Positions 55,777-64,000 of a DNA stretch of 64,000 nt are shown piece by piece (the stretch's first letter is position 1; every line of letters begins with the position of its first letter). The notes under the pieces are model-generated. The model was not told the DNA's origin, did not search any database, and saw only the letters and a program-made list of their open reading frames with translations. Position numbers and translations under genes: made by a program. This DNA comes from Jiella pelagia (GTDB lineage: Bacteria; Pseudomonadota; Alphaproteobacteria; Rhizobiales; Rhizobiaceae): positions 5,002,001 to 5,066,000 of the forward strand of contig NZ_CP114029.1 in the NCBI RefSeq assembly GCF_026898155.1. The letters are read 5' to 3'.

Positions 55777-56310
55777 TCAGTCGGTCAACGCACTCTGGCG
55801 GGTGCCTGCCGCCCGCTTCAGGTTCATCCCGATGACCGGGACGAGCTGGGAGGAAACGCGGACGGAAACGGTGATGGCCAGCGAGTCATCATCGGCGAGA
55901 CGGGCGATCATCGCGCCCTTCAGCTGCTTGCGGTCGAGGCCGACGACGATGCGGTCGCTCGCCACTTCTCCCGAAACGATGTCGAGGCCCTTGCCCGCCG
56001 CGCCGTCCTGGAAGGCGCCGCGATAGGACTTGCCGGCGCGCACGACCTCGGCGCGCATCGGCTGCGAGAACAGCCCGACCCGGCAGGACCCTTCCAGCTC
56101 GACGCCGACTTTCTTTTGATGCTGTGATCCGGCGAAGTTGCAGACGAACTTCGTGCCGGCGAACTTGCCGGCGACGATCTCGCCGGGGCCGGACCATTGG
56201 CCGGTCACGCGCTGGAAAAAGGCTTCATCGCTGTCGGCTTTCGCCGGCACGACGTTCGCCGCTGAGACTGCGAGACTAAGGGCGAGACCGGCCGTCAACA
56301 AACGCGACAT
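55777..56310 (-). CDS. Exported protein, unknown function
   Basis: Exported protein of 177 residues with a signal peptide (MSRLLTAGLALSLAVSAANVVPAKA). The mature part (FFQRVTGQWSGPGEIVAGKFAGTKFVCNFAGS...GSCRVGLFSQPM) has two cysteines and a beta-rich pattern. I recognise no characterised family. The ATG at 56310 with AGGAAGG seven bases upstream is preferred to a TTG at 56316. Single gene. Confidence 0.82.
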   Translation of the reverse strand: MSRLLTAGLALSLAVSAANVVPAKADSDEAFFQRVTGQWSGPGEIVAGKFAGTKFVCNFAGSQHQKKVGVELEGSCRVGLFSQPMRAEVVRAGKSYRGAFQDGAAGKGLDIVSGEVASDRIVVGLDRKQLKGAMIARLADDDSLAITVSVRVSSQLVPVIGMNLKRAAGTRQSALTD

Positions 56311-56408
56311 GGACAAACCTTCCTAAGTGGAATCCGTTTACCATGTCATTGTCGCTTCAAAGGGTTAACCAAGCCTTTCCACCGCGTCGATTGGCTGGTC
56401 GGGCAGGT

Positions 56409-57497
56409 TCAGCCACGTGGGCCGCTGGGCGGTTCGATGCCGGAATGAGCGGTCAGTTCGGAAAGAATAGCCCCGATCCGCGGCCGCCTGGCGCGCAGGA
56501 ACGGCAGCGGACGGCAGAGGTCCATCGCCGCAAGGCCGACCCGCGCCGTCAGAAGCCCGTTGACGACGCCTTCGCCGAGCCGCTGGGACAGCCGCGCGGC
56601 GAGACCGTGGCCGATCACCTGCTGGACGAGGCTGTCGCCCAGCGCGATCGAGCCCGTGACCGCGAGGTGACCGAGGACGTCGCGCGTCAGCTTCACGAGG
56701 CCGAGGGTGCCCGGCCGGGCGCCGTAGAGTTCCGCCATCTTGCGGATCAGCTTGACGTTCTCGAAGACCACAAAGGCGACGTCGACGAGCGCCTTGGGGC
56801 TGACCGCCGTCACCACCGAGACGCGCTTGGCCGAAGCGAGCACCAGCGCCCGCGCCTTGGCATCGAGCGGCCCCAGCATCCGTTCTTCGGCCAGAGCGAT
56901 GAGATCGGCGCCGTCGATTACCTCGTCTTTCAACGCCGCGATATCGGCCCGGCCGCGGGCAGTCTCCGGCCGGCTGGAGAGAAGGGTTTCCAGCGTCGCC
57001 ACGGCGAGCTTCGCCTCCGAAAGGGAATCGCCCCGATAGGCGGCGAGCGCGCGCTTCCGTTCCCGGTCGACGGCGGCAAGCCGCATCAGGCCGACGGTTT
57101 CGCGGATGACAATGCCGAAAAGCGCAAGAAGCGCGAGGACGGCGAGGCCGAGAGCGGCCCAGCCGAGCCACTCCGACCGTGCAAAGACGTCGCGCACGAT
57201 CGCGTCGATCGCCAGCCCGACGCCGATCGACAGGAGCAGGCCGAGCGAGGCGGCGAGGAGCTTGCCGAAGGAAAAGCGCCGGCCGGTCGAGATTTCCGGC
57301 TCGCCATTCGCCGCAACGTCCTCGTCGATCGCCTCGTCCGGATCGAACTCGATCGTCTCGACTGCCGCGATCGAGCGCGGCATGCGCGGTACGGCGAAGC
57401 TGGCTTCCTCGCGCGCCTCCGCCTCGCGCTGCGGCCGAGTGCCCGGCAGGTCGAAGGCGCCCGGCGCGCGCCGGCGCGGGCCTTGGTCGTCGCTCAT
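56409..57497 (-). CDS. YcjF/TIGR01620 family membrane protein
   Basis: Inner-membrane protein of 362 residues. Charged N-terminus (1-75), two membrane helices (about 78-100 and 112-135), then a soluble DUF697-like domain (KALVDVAFVVFENVKLIRKMAELYGARPGTLGLVKLTRDVLGHLAVTGSIALGDSLVQQVIG). The YcjX-like gene upstream overlaps it by ATGA. The pair is conserved across proteobacteria; its exact function is unclear, with links to envelope stress. Confidence 0.92.
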   Translation of the reverse strand: MSDDQGPRRRAPGAFDLPGTRPQREAEAREEASFAVPRMPRSIAAVETIEFDPDEAIDEDVAANGEPEISTGRRFSFGKLLAASLGLLLSIGVGLAIDAIVRDVFARSEWLGWAALGLAVLALLALFGIVIRETVGLMRLAAVDRERKRALAAYRGDSLSEAKLAVATLETLLSSRPETARGRADIAALKDEVIDGADLIALAEERMLGPLDAKARALVLASAKRVSVVTAVSPKALVDVAFVVFENVKLIRKMAELYGARPGTLGLVKLTRDVLGHLAVTGSIALGDSLVQQVIGHGLAARLSQRLGEGVVNGLLTARVGLAAMDLCRPLPFLRARRPRIGAILSELTAHSGIEPPSGPRG

Positions 57498-58999
57498 GGC
57501 AGTCTGTCTCCCAGGAGGAATTCCAGCGCCCGGTCGAGCCGGATGTGCGGCAGCGAAAGGGTCAGGCCCTCCGGGCTGTGCTGCAGCTTCGGCGGGCGAA
57601 AGCGCACGAAGCGCAGCGAGCCCGCCGCGACGCCATCCTGCGGATCGAACAGACGGCGCGGGTCGTCCGGCAGGTCGCCGGGAAACACCGCCGTCTCACT
57701 CTGCCCGTCGAACGTCCGCTCGCCGATGGTCTCGCCGGCGGCGGGGATGCCAACGATCACCGGCAGGTCTTCGCCGCCATCCTTCACCGTCGCCTCGCGG
57801 GTGGCGCGCACGGCCGCCATGGCGAGAACCTCGGTCTTGGCGCCGGAGAACTTCGCCCGGGCGACCGCGTCGTCGACCATGACCCGGACGATCGCCTCCA
57901 GCCGGCGGTGGCTTTCGCGGTGGAGATGATCGGCCTTGGTCGCTGCGACGAGAATGCGGTCGATGCGGCGGGTGAGGAACGAGCCGAGCCAGCTGGAGCG
58001 CCCCGGGCGAAAGCAGGCGAGGATGTCGGTGAGGGCGGTTTCGAGGTCGCTGACGGCCTCCGGCCCCGCATTGATCGCTTGGAGCGCATCGATCAACAGG
58101 ATCTGCCGGTCGAGTCTCGCAAAATGATTGCGGAAGAACGGTTTGACGACGACGGTCTTGTAGGCTTCGTATCGACGGCCGAGATGCGCCGCCATTGAGC
58201 CCTTCGGATAGGCCTTGCCCTTTTCGACCGGCAGCGGCGCGAAGGTGAGGGCAGGCGAGCCGTCGAGATCGCCCGGCATCAGGAAACGTCCCGGCGGCAG
58301 GGTGGACAGCGCCGCGGTGTCGGCCCTGCACGCCTTCAGATAATCAGCGAAGAGGACGCTCAGATCGCGCGCCGTCACCTCGTCCGCCGGCGCTTCGAGA
58401 TCGAGCGTGTCGAGCTTGGCCAGGAACGGCCCGGCCTCCTTTTGCCGCGATGGCAGCCGCGCCCGCTCCAGGGCCTCCGCCGAGAAGGTGGCGAAATCCT
58501 TGTCGATCAGCGGCAGGTCGAGCAGCCACTCGCCGGGATAGTCGACGATGTCGAGGGTGAGCTTTCCGCCGGGCAGCATGCGCCGCCAGGCCTCGGCGGA
58601 TTCGAACGCGATGGTGAGGCGCAATTCGGAGATCGCCCGGGTCGATTCCGGCCAGACCCGCTCCTCGACGATGCGGCGAATGTGGTCCTCATACTGGAAG
58701 CGCGGCACCGCGTCGTCGGGCTGTTCCTGGAGGTCGGCGCCGAGGATGCGGCCGTTCGCCTGCGCCTTGAACAATGGCAGCCGGCCGCCGGACAGGAGGT
58801 TGTGGACGAGGGCGGTGATGAACACCGTCTTGCCGGCACGGGAGAGACCCGTAACGCCGATGCGAAGATGCGGATTGAAGATCGACGCGGTCCGGTCGGT
58901 GAAATTGTCGAAGACGAGGCGGGCCTCGTCGGCAATCGATGTCATGGGCGGCGCTGGTCTTCGAGGCGGGGGTGGCGAGGGCGGGTTCGAGTCCGGCAT
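57494..58999 (-). CDS. YcjX-like P-loop ATPase/GTPase
   Basis: P-loop protein of 501 residues. Walker A GLSRAGKTVFITALVHNLLSGG, Walker B-like LTLDIVDYPGEWLLDLPLI, then RQILLIDALQAINAGPEAVSDL and RILVAATKADHLHRESHRRL with the TKAD guanine-type motif. It matches the YcjX (DUF463) family along its length. The start could be 58999 or the ATG at 58945 (MTSIADEARLVF); neither has a strong ribosome-binding site. It is coupled to YcjF. Confidence 0.92.
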   Translation of the reverse strand: MPDSNPPSPPPPRRPAPPMTSIADEARLVFDNFTDRTASIFNPHLRIGVTGLSRAGKTVFITALVHNLLSGGRLPLFKAQANGRILGADLQEQPDDAVPRFQYEDHIRRIVEERVWPESTRAISELRLTIAFESAEAWRRMLPGGKLTLDIVDYPGEWLLDLPLIDKDFATFSAEALERARLPSRQKEAGPFLAKLDTLDLEAPADEVTARDLSVLFADYLKACRADTAALSTLPPGRFLMPGDLDGSPALTFAPLPVEKGKAYPKGSMAAHLGRRYEAYKTVVVKPFFRNHFARLDRQILLIDALQAINAGPEAVSDLETALTDILACFRPGRSSWLGSFLTRRIDRILVAATKADHLHRESHRRLEAIVRVMVDDAVARAKFSGAKTEVLAMAAVRATREATVKDGGEDLPVIVGIPAAGETIGERTFDGQSETAVFPGDLPDDPRRLFDPQDGVAAGSLRFVRFRPPKLQHSPEGLTLSLPHIRLDRALEFLLGDRLP

Positions 59000-59079
59000 A
59001 TAGGCATGGCGCGCCCGGCTTCGAAGGGGCCCTCGGGCGAACCAGGGCGAATCACCCGTCTACGAGATACGCAGAGCCC

Positions 59080-59592
59080 TCATGGCCGGATGACGCGGAG
59101 CAGCCGGCCGGCCTTCGCCTCGATCTCGGACAGCGGCCGGTCGAGGCCGACGATCGCCAGCGCCGCAGTCGGGAAACCCCCGGCGATCGCCGCGACGGCG
59201 TCTTCCTCGCCGCTCTCGCACAGGGACCGGGTGAAGTCCTCGATCATCGGATTATGGCCGACGACGAGCAACTGGCCGATGTCGCCCGCCTGTCTGGCGG
59301 CGGCGAAATAGGCCTCCGCCCCGAGCGCGTAGAGTTCGTCGGCATAGCGGACGGGAACCGTCTCGCCGAGGACAGGCACGAGGGGGGCGAGCGTGTCGAC
59401 CGCCCGGGTCGCGGTAGAACAGGCGACGGCGTCCACAACGAGGTCTTCGCTGGCGAAAATCTCCGCCAGCCGCGAGGCATCGGCGGCGCCCCGCTCGTCG
59501 AGCGGGCGCTGATGGTCGCGCTCGCCGGGCCTCGCCCAGGACGAGTGGGCGTGCCTCAGGATCAGGACATGGTGGGCGAAGCGTGCCGTCAT
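59080..59592 (-). CDS. SixA-like histidine phosphatase
   Basis: Small phosphatase of 170 residues in the histidine phosphatase superfamily. Catalytic LILRHAHSSW (RHA in place of RHG, as in SixA), second Arg region ACSTATRAVDTL, and VVGHNPMIEDF with the second His. SixA removes phosphate from His of Hpt or PtsNpr proteins. The local Hpt protein is one imaginable substrate, but that is speculation. Confidence 0.9.
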   Translation of the reverse strand: MTARFAHHVLILRHAHSSWARPGERDHQRPLDERGAADASRLAEIFASEDLVVDAVACSTATRAVDTLAPLVPVLGETVPVRYADELYALGAEAYFAAARQAGDIGQLLVVGHNPMIEDFTRSLCESGEEDAVAAIAGGFPTAALAIVGLDRPLSEIEAKAGRLLRVIRP

Positions 59593-59934
59593 TGAGATTC
59601 GATAGGACGAAACCTCTCTTCAGGCAATCACCCCTGGCGGCTGGTTGACCGCCATCGCGCAGCCGCACGATATCCAAAAAATCGACTGCCTATCCTCGTC
59701 GTTGCCCGTAAAACCACTGAATTCGACGGATTTCAGCGACCGAAACGGGTTCGAACCCTGCGCCACGCTGGACCGGCTGTCGCGGCGGTGCCGGCCGTTC
59801 ACCGAAACTTTTCCAATTCGTCAAGCAAATCCGACTGTTAGAATCGCATCTGCGGCGCTGCTGTGGCGCAAACGGAACTTGTTCGTCTGTCAAACCGCCG
59901 CTATAAGGCCGGCCAGCGGGAATGGAGGTGCGTG
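59593..59934. other. Intergenic before dksA
   Basis: No gene supported. GGGTTCGAACCC at about 59745-59756 looks like a tRNA T-arm, but no cloverleaf can be built around it. The dksA promoter must lie in the right half. Confidence 0.5.
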
Positions 59935-60351
59935 ATGAGCGAAACACTCAATGCCGATCTGACGCTGTCGGAAGACGGCCCCTTCATGAACGATCGCCAG
60001 AAGGAGTATTTCCGAAGGAAGCTCCTGACCTGGAAGGCCGAGATCCTGCGCGAGGCGCGCGAAACGCTCGACACTCTCGCCAACGACAACTCCAATCTCG
60101 CCGACGTCGCCGACCGCGCCTCCTCCGAGACCGACAGGGCGATCGAGCTGCGTGCGCGCGACCGGCAGCGCAAGCTGATCTCCAAGATCGACGCGGCGCT
60201 GGAGCGGATCGAGGAAGGCACCTACGGCTATTGCGAAGAGACCGGCGAGCCGATCAGCCTGAAGCGTCTCGACGCCCGGCCGATCGCGACGCTTTCCCTG
60301 GAAGCCCAGGAGCGGCACGAGCGCCGCGAGAAGGTCTACCGGGACGAATAA
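59935..60351 (+). CDS. dksA: RNA polymerase-binding protein DksA
   Basis: Transcription factor of 138 residues that works with ppGpp in the secondary channel of RNA polymerase. It has a coiled-coil (QKEYFRRKLLTWKAEILREARETLDTL...ADVADRASSETDRAIELRARDRQRKLISKIDAALERI) with the acidic tip DVADRAS, and a C-terminal finger YGYCEETGEPISLKRLDARPIATLSLEAQERHERRE. Only one cysteine of the zinc finger is kept, the usual form in alphaproteobacteria. The ATG at 59935 follows GGAGG. Confidence 0.96.
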   Translation: MSETLNADLTLSEDGPFMNDRQKEYFRRKLLTWKAEILREARETLDTLANDNSNLADVADRASSETDRAIELRARDRQRKLISKIDAALERIEEGTYGYCEETGEPISLKRLDARPIATLSLEAQERHERREKVYRDE

Positions 60352-60478
60352 GAAGCAAGGCCTCAGCCATGGCTAAGCGAGGCTGAGCGCCGAGACAGTC
60401 CGCGCCAGCCTTGGCGAGCCAGGCCAGCGGGCGGACGAGGGGCGACCAAAGCGGCCGCCCCCATCCATAATCCCAAGC

Positions 60479-60919
60479 CTATTCGAACACCGCCTCCGCC
60501 GCGCGGCCTAGCCGATCCTTCGGATCCGGACCGAAGCGGTTGCGGCCGGCCGTGCCGTCGAGGCACATCAAGACGATCAGCCAGATCGTGCCGATCAGTG
60601 GAATGAGGCTGATCAGCACCCACCACCCGCTGCGGTCGCTATCGTGAAGCCGGCGGACGCCGCAGGCGAGCAGCGGGATGATGTTGGCGATTGCCCAGAT
60701 CGCGGTGAGGACGCCGCCTTCGGCATTGGCGCTGGCGGAAAAGCCGTCGGTGGTGTCGACCGCCGTCTGCGTCGCTCCGCCGAGGCCGAGCGCCGAATCG
60801 ACGAAGGCGAGAACGAACATCACCACGTAGAACAGAAGGACGTACAGCCAGTACTCCTTGCGGCGCGAGCGGCCGGAAAAGTCGAAATAGCGCCGGTAGG
60901 GCTGAAAGAGGGTCGACAC
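60479..60919 (-). CDS. DUF805 membrane protein
   Basis: Inner-membrane protein of 146 residues with three to four helices. Family marks are RYFDFSGRSRRKEYWLYVLLF near the start and VRRLHDSDRSGWWVLISLIPLIGTIWLIVLM. I prefer the GTG at 60919, preceded by GGAG at eight bases, over the GTG at 60937. Function unknown. Single gene. Confidence 0.9.
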   Translation of the reverse strand: MSTLFQPYRRYFDFSGRSRRKEYWLYVLLFYVVMFVLAFVDSALGLGGATQTAVDTTDGFSASANAEGGVLTAIWAIANIIPLLACGVRRLHDSDRSGWWVLISLIPLIGTIWLIVLMCLDGTAGRNRFGPDPKDRLGRAAEAVFE

Positions 60920-61092
60920 GTCGGATCTCCGTCGCACGCATGCCGACCCGAAGCCTTTCCGGGCGCCGGGATGCGTCGATTTTCAAGGGTTGATGGCGCC
61001 GCAAGTCCTTGAAGACTCACGTTGCCGGGGACGTGTCGATCTTTACCTATGGGAAGAAACCCTGCCAAGTGGCAGTGCGCCGCGACGGCCGG

Positions 61093-61485
61093 TTATCCGA
61101 GTTCGCGGACGAAGGTGACGCGGTAGGTATGCTCGGCCCCGCCATGGACGACCGAGACATATTCGCCAGGAACGAAGCGCTCGATCTCGAAGCGGAAGCC
61201 GATCTCGTCGTCGGCGTCGAGGTCGCGATCATAGTCGAACACCCAATGGCCGCCCTCGTTGCGGGTCAGTATGCCGACGGCGTCGGTAACGTCATCGTCG
61301 AAGCGGCGGACCCGACACTTGTCTTCCGCCTTCTGCCACTCGGCGGCGTCGAGCCGGCCGTCCTCGGCCAGCGGCACGACGAGATCGTAGCCGTCGTGAT
61401 GACTGCCGGCCGGATGGCCCTTTTCACGCGCAAGCTCCAGACGGATGTGGCGGAAGGTCTTGGGGTAGTCGGCGAGCGTCGGCAT
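61093..61485 (-). CDS. Conserved hypothetical protein
   Basis: Cytoplasmic protein of 130 residues, acidic, no signal peptide. It reads MPTLADYPKTFRHIRLELAREKGHPAGSHHDGYDLVVPLAEDGRLD...WQKAEDKCRVRRF...GHWVFDYD. It has the feel of a conserved rhizobial hypothetical protein, but I can name no domain. GAGGA before the ATG at 61485 supports the start; the frame is open to 61626. Confidence 0.8.
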   Translation of the reverse strand: MPTLADYPKTFRHIRLELAREKGHPAGSHHDGYDLVVPLAEDGRLDAAEWQKAEDKCRVRRFDDDVTDAVGILTRNEGGHWVFDYDRDLDADDEIGFRFEIERFVPGEYVSVVHGGAEHTYRVTFVRELG

Positions 61486-61737
61486 GGCGTCCTCCTCGTG
61501 TCGGTCGATGGAGGGATCGTGGCAGGCGACGTCGAACGAGGCCTTGACCTCGGTCAATCGGCCGAAACGGCGACTGCGGCAGTTCCGTCGGAAAGACATG
61601 GCATGTTGTTTCCCTCGCCTCGGCATCCCGAGCGAGGGATGCAGCGGTCAGGAGCGAAAGCCGCCCGTGAATCCGAAAGCAGCAAGCGGCCGAATGGAGC
61701 CACAGGGAAGCGTCGCCCCCGAGCGGCCTTTGCCGGT

Positions 61738-62988
61738 TCAGCGCGGATCTTCTTCCGATTGTTCGGCTGCCCAGACACTCGCTGCCTCGGTCGCGACCGG
61801 CGAAGTCGTCGGGACCACGCCGATATAGCTGTCCGTCTGGCTCGCCGGAACGGCGGAGCGCTGGGTCATGCGGTAGAGCGCATAGGCGGCGATCATCGCG
61901 AAGGTGACGGTCAGCACCAGCCAGAAGGCGATGGGGCTCGCTTGCTCCATCGCCCAGCCGGTGACGAGCGGGCCGAGGATCGCGCCGATGCCGAAGGTGA
62001 AGACCAGACCGCCCGAGGCCGCCGGCATCTCTTCGGATTTCAGGAAGTCGTTGGTATGGGCGAGCAGCAGCGCATAGAGCGGCGTCGTGATGCCGCCGAC
62101 GAGGAAGGCGGAGATCATCAGCGGCCACAGCCCGCCGCCGGTCGTCCAGCCGAGGAAGGACGAGGCCGCGCCGATCGCCGAGGCGCCGAAGATGATCTGG
62201 CGGCGATCGATCCGGTCCGAAAGCCAGCCGATCGGATACTGAAAGAACAGCGCCCCGGTGAACAGCATCGCCACGAAGAGTGCGATCTCGGACTTGCTCA
62301 TGCCGATCAGTGAGCCGTAGACGGCGCCCATGCCCGACTGCGTCGCGTAGGCGCTGCCGAGAAGCATCATCCCGACCGTGCCCAGGGGCGAACCGAGGAA
62401 CAGCGCCTTCAGGGGCATCGGCTGCGTCAGTTCCGTCGCGGGAGTGCGAGAGGCGGTCAGCAGGATCGGCGCGAAGGAGATCGAGACGAGGATCGAGGCG
62501 CCGATGAAGAGAACGGATGTCTTCGCGTCGCCGAGCGTCAGCAGATACTGCGCCCCGATGATGCCGAGTGTCTGGGCGATCATGTAGGCCGACAGCACCT
62601 TGCCGCGGGTTTCGTTGGTGGAGGCGTCGTTCAGCCAGCTCTCGGCCGTGACGTAGATGCCCGACATGCAGAAGCCGACGAGGAGACGCAGCGCCGTCCA
62701 GGCGATGGGGTCGGCGAGCAGCGGAAAGGCGACGAGGCCGGCCGACATGAAACTGCCGAGAGCGGCGAAGACGCGGACGTGACCGACCTTGTGGATCAGC
62801 GACGGCGTATATTTCGCGCCGGAGAGGAAGCCGACGAAATAGCCCGACGTCACCACGGCGAGTTCCGTCGCCGAAAACCCTTCCATCCCGCCGCGCAGAC
62901 CGATCAGGGTGAAATGCATGCCGTTGCCGAGCATGATCAGGACGATGCCGACCAGAAGGGCCCAGATGCTGGACAGAACTTGCAACAT
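61738..62988 (-). CDS. MFS transporter, YcaD-like
   Basis: Major facilitator of 416 residues with 12 helices. It has GYFVGFLSGAKYTPSLIHKVGHVRVFAALG after helix 2 and FQYPIGWLSDRIDRRQIIFGASAIGAA at the matching loop of the second half (the GxLxDRxxRR-type motif). It resembles YcaD/DUF894-like efflux proteins of unknown substrate. The ATG at 62988 has AGGAGG upstream. Confidence 0.93.
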   Translation of the reverse strand: MLQVLSSIWALLVGIVLIMLGNGMHFTLIGLRGGMEGFSATELAVVTSGYFVGFLSGAKYTPSLIHKVGHVRVFAALGSFMSAGLVAFPLLADPIAWTALRLLVGFCMSGIYVTAESWLNDASTNETRGKVLSAYMIAQTLGIIGAQYLLTLGDAKTSVLFIGASILVSISFAPILLTASRTPATELTQPMPLKALFLGSPLGTVGMMLLGSAYATQSGMGAVYGSLIGMSKSEIALFVAMLFTGALFFQYPIGWLSDRIDRRQIIFGASAIGAASSFLGWTTGGGLWPLMISAFLVGGITTPLYALLLAHTNDFLKSEEMPAASGGLVFTFGIGAILGPLVTGWAMEQASPIAFWLVLTVTFAMIAAYALYRMTQRSAVPASQTDSYIGVVPTTSPVATEAASVWAAEQSEEDPR

Positions 62989-63374
62989 GGATGTCCTCCT
63001 GACCTCTTCGACCGAGAGGATAGCTCAAAAACTGCCGGATGCGCTCCGGCGCCATCCCGAAAACACCTGACGCGGTCAGTTCAAGGGGCTGAGCGGCGCA
63101 GGTGATTTTTCTTGCCGGATGTGACGACGGCAAGAAGCAGGGCCCGGACGGGCAGCTTTCGGACAGGATCAAAGCGGCTGTGGCGACATGGCCTGCCACG
63201 AGGCTCTCCTCGTGACGAGCGTTCACGGCCATGGCTCGCATGCCCCTCGAACAAGCTCATTCCCCGGTTTTGCAACATGAGCGATGGTCGCGCCTCCATC
63301 GCCCCGGCCTGTGGAACCTGAAGAGGCCTGTCGTGCATAGCCATGGCACGTTCCCAATGCAACCGGCGAAGGGA
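62989..63374. other. Intergenic between MFS and GAF genes
   Basis: About 390 bases. An open frame on the minus strand (63081-63362) has no family match and unconvincing composition. No terminator or repeat is evident. Confidence 0.45.
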
Positions 63375-63869
63375 TCATCCCAGATGGAAGAGGGCGCCAT
63401 GCGCCAGCATCTGGATGTCGACATACTGCGTCAGCTTCTCGAGTTTGAACATCTCGGCCTCCGTCGCCCGTCGTGGCTTCCGCCCGATCACGCAGAGGGC
63501 GCCTATGCCGCTCATGAGCTTGACGCCGGCGTAGAAGCGGATGCCCGGAGCTGACGTGACCAGCGGATTATCGGCGAAACGCTCGTCCTTGGTCGCGTCC
63601 TCCACGACCATGGTGCCGGATGATTGTATGGTGTGGGAGCAGAACGACACGCCGCGCGGCGTCTCCTGCACTTCCAGCCCGACGATCGCCTTGAACCACT
63701 GCCGATCGGTGTCGACGAGAGTGACGGCGGCGATGCTCGCACCGGGAAACAACGTCAGCGCCTGTTCCGCATATCCACAAAAGACCTCATCGCGACCCGT
63801 ATCGAGGATGCCGATATCGTGCAGGCGCCTGATCCTCACCGCTTCCTGATTGTCGTTCAAGTCTGTCAT
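63375..63869 (-). CDS. GAF-domain protein
   Basis: Single GAF domain of 164 residues (RIRRLHDIGILDTGRDEVFCGYAEQALTLFPGASIAAVTLVDTDRQWFKAIVGLEVQETPRGVSFCSHTIQ...RFYAGVKLMSGIGALCVIGRKPR). This type (DxxRQWFK, SFCSHTI) is common as the N-terminus of sensor kinases and diguanylate cyclases but here stands alone. It may bind a small ligand and act through partners. Start ATG at 63869. Confidence 0.9.
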   Translation of the reverse strand: MTDLNDNQEAVRIRRLHDIGILDTGRDEVFCGYAEQALTLFPGASIAAVTLVDTDRQWFKAIVGLEVQETPRGVSFCSHTIQSSGTMVVEDATKDERFADNPLVTSAPGIRFYAGVKLMSGIGALCVIGRKPRRATEAEMFKLEKLTQYVDIQMLAHGALFHLG

Positions 63870-64000
63870 CGTGTTCTTTCAGCCCGGTCATCTTACGTCT
63901 CACGCTGACGGAAACGTTGATCTCAGGTTCGCCTGATGCGGATGTTGATGGTGTTCGATCAAAGGTTCATGCGCGAGCCGCGCGCTGCGAAGGCGGCCCG

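Noticed and set aside
59745..59768. tRNA-like GGGTTCGAACCC with following GCCA
   Set aside because: No matching acceptor stem, D-arm or anticodon arm within 90 bases upstream; no cloverleaf can be drawn.
63081..63362. Minus-strand frame of 93 codons between MFS and GAF genes
   Set aside because: No domain, no ribosome binding site, composition typical of random GC-rich frames.

Overview
The window is GC-rich (about 65-70%) and tightly packed with genes. It looks like a chromosomal piece of an alphaproteobacterium of the order Hyphomicrobiales (Rhizobiales), perhaps Aurantimonadaceae-like; this placement is inferred from gene content. The evidence is a Growth Pole Ring (GPR/RgsE)-type giant protein, Usg, an alphaproteobacterial DksA with a one-cysteine zinc-finger region, a bacterial (6-4) photolyase (PhrB class), TTAA-N7-TTAA CtrA-type boxes, and an sRNA candidate carrying the CCUCCUCCC anti-Shine-Dalgarno motif of rhizobial regulators. 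I found no rRNA, tRNA, CRISPR array, phage or intact insertion sequence.

Layout. (1) 0-8.7 kb: an OmpR/QseC-like two-component pair diverges from an envelope redox and metal cluster (PepSY protein, acidic exported protein, DUF2271 protein with a possible flavinylation motif, PepSY-TM/flavodoxin/reductase fusion, ApbE, P1B-type ATPase). Two copies of a candidate operator lie in front of its first two genes. (2) 8.7-11.1 kb: a decayed IclR regulator, a cold-shock protein and an XRE regulator. (3) 11.2-18.9 kb: a CocE/NonD hydrolase and a complete dipeptide-type ABC importer; a shared 14-mer precedes both blocks. (4) 19-28 kb: an eight-gene catabolic operon (amidase, CoA-transferase, enoyl-CoA hydratase, NitT/TauT-type importer, polysaccharide-deacetylase-like hydrolase, SDR) headed by a LysR gene, with a perfect inverted repeat between regulator and operon. 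(5) 28-31.4 kb: a ferrichrome-type permease remnant, an SDR, PhrB and Usg. (6) 31.4-38.4 kb: the sRNA candidate, a CtrA-boxed membrane protein, a ClpP-like serine protease, MgtC, a lysophospholipase-like hydrolase, RNase T2 and a Ca2+/Na+ exchanger. (7) 38.5-50 kb: a peptide-binding protein and the giant GPR homologue (about 3,028 residues after repair). (8) 50-64 kb: Hpt protein, ferredoxin, DUF922 protease, folP-folK, an HWE/HisKA_2-type kinase with receiver, YcjF-YcjX, SixA, DksA, DUF805, an MFS transporter and a GAF protein.

The most striking cross-window observation is that six genes whose reading frame is broken are broken at the same place. A single extra base sits in the exact centre of a GAGCTC palindrome (GAG-N-CTC) at twelve sites, and a thirteenth break lies at a related CTCGCTCG sequence. 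Removing these bases restores full-length proteins with the expected family sequence each time. This points either to a systematic base-calling error at a modified motif or, less likely, to a motif-directed mutational process. I therefore annotate these genes as intact coding genes with flagged frame breaks.
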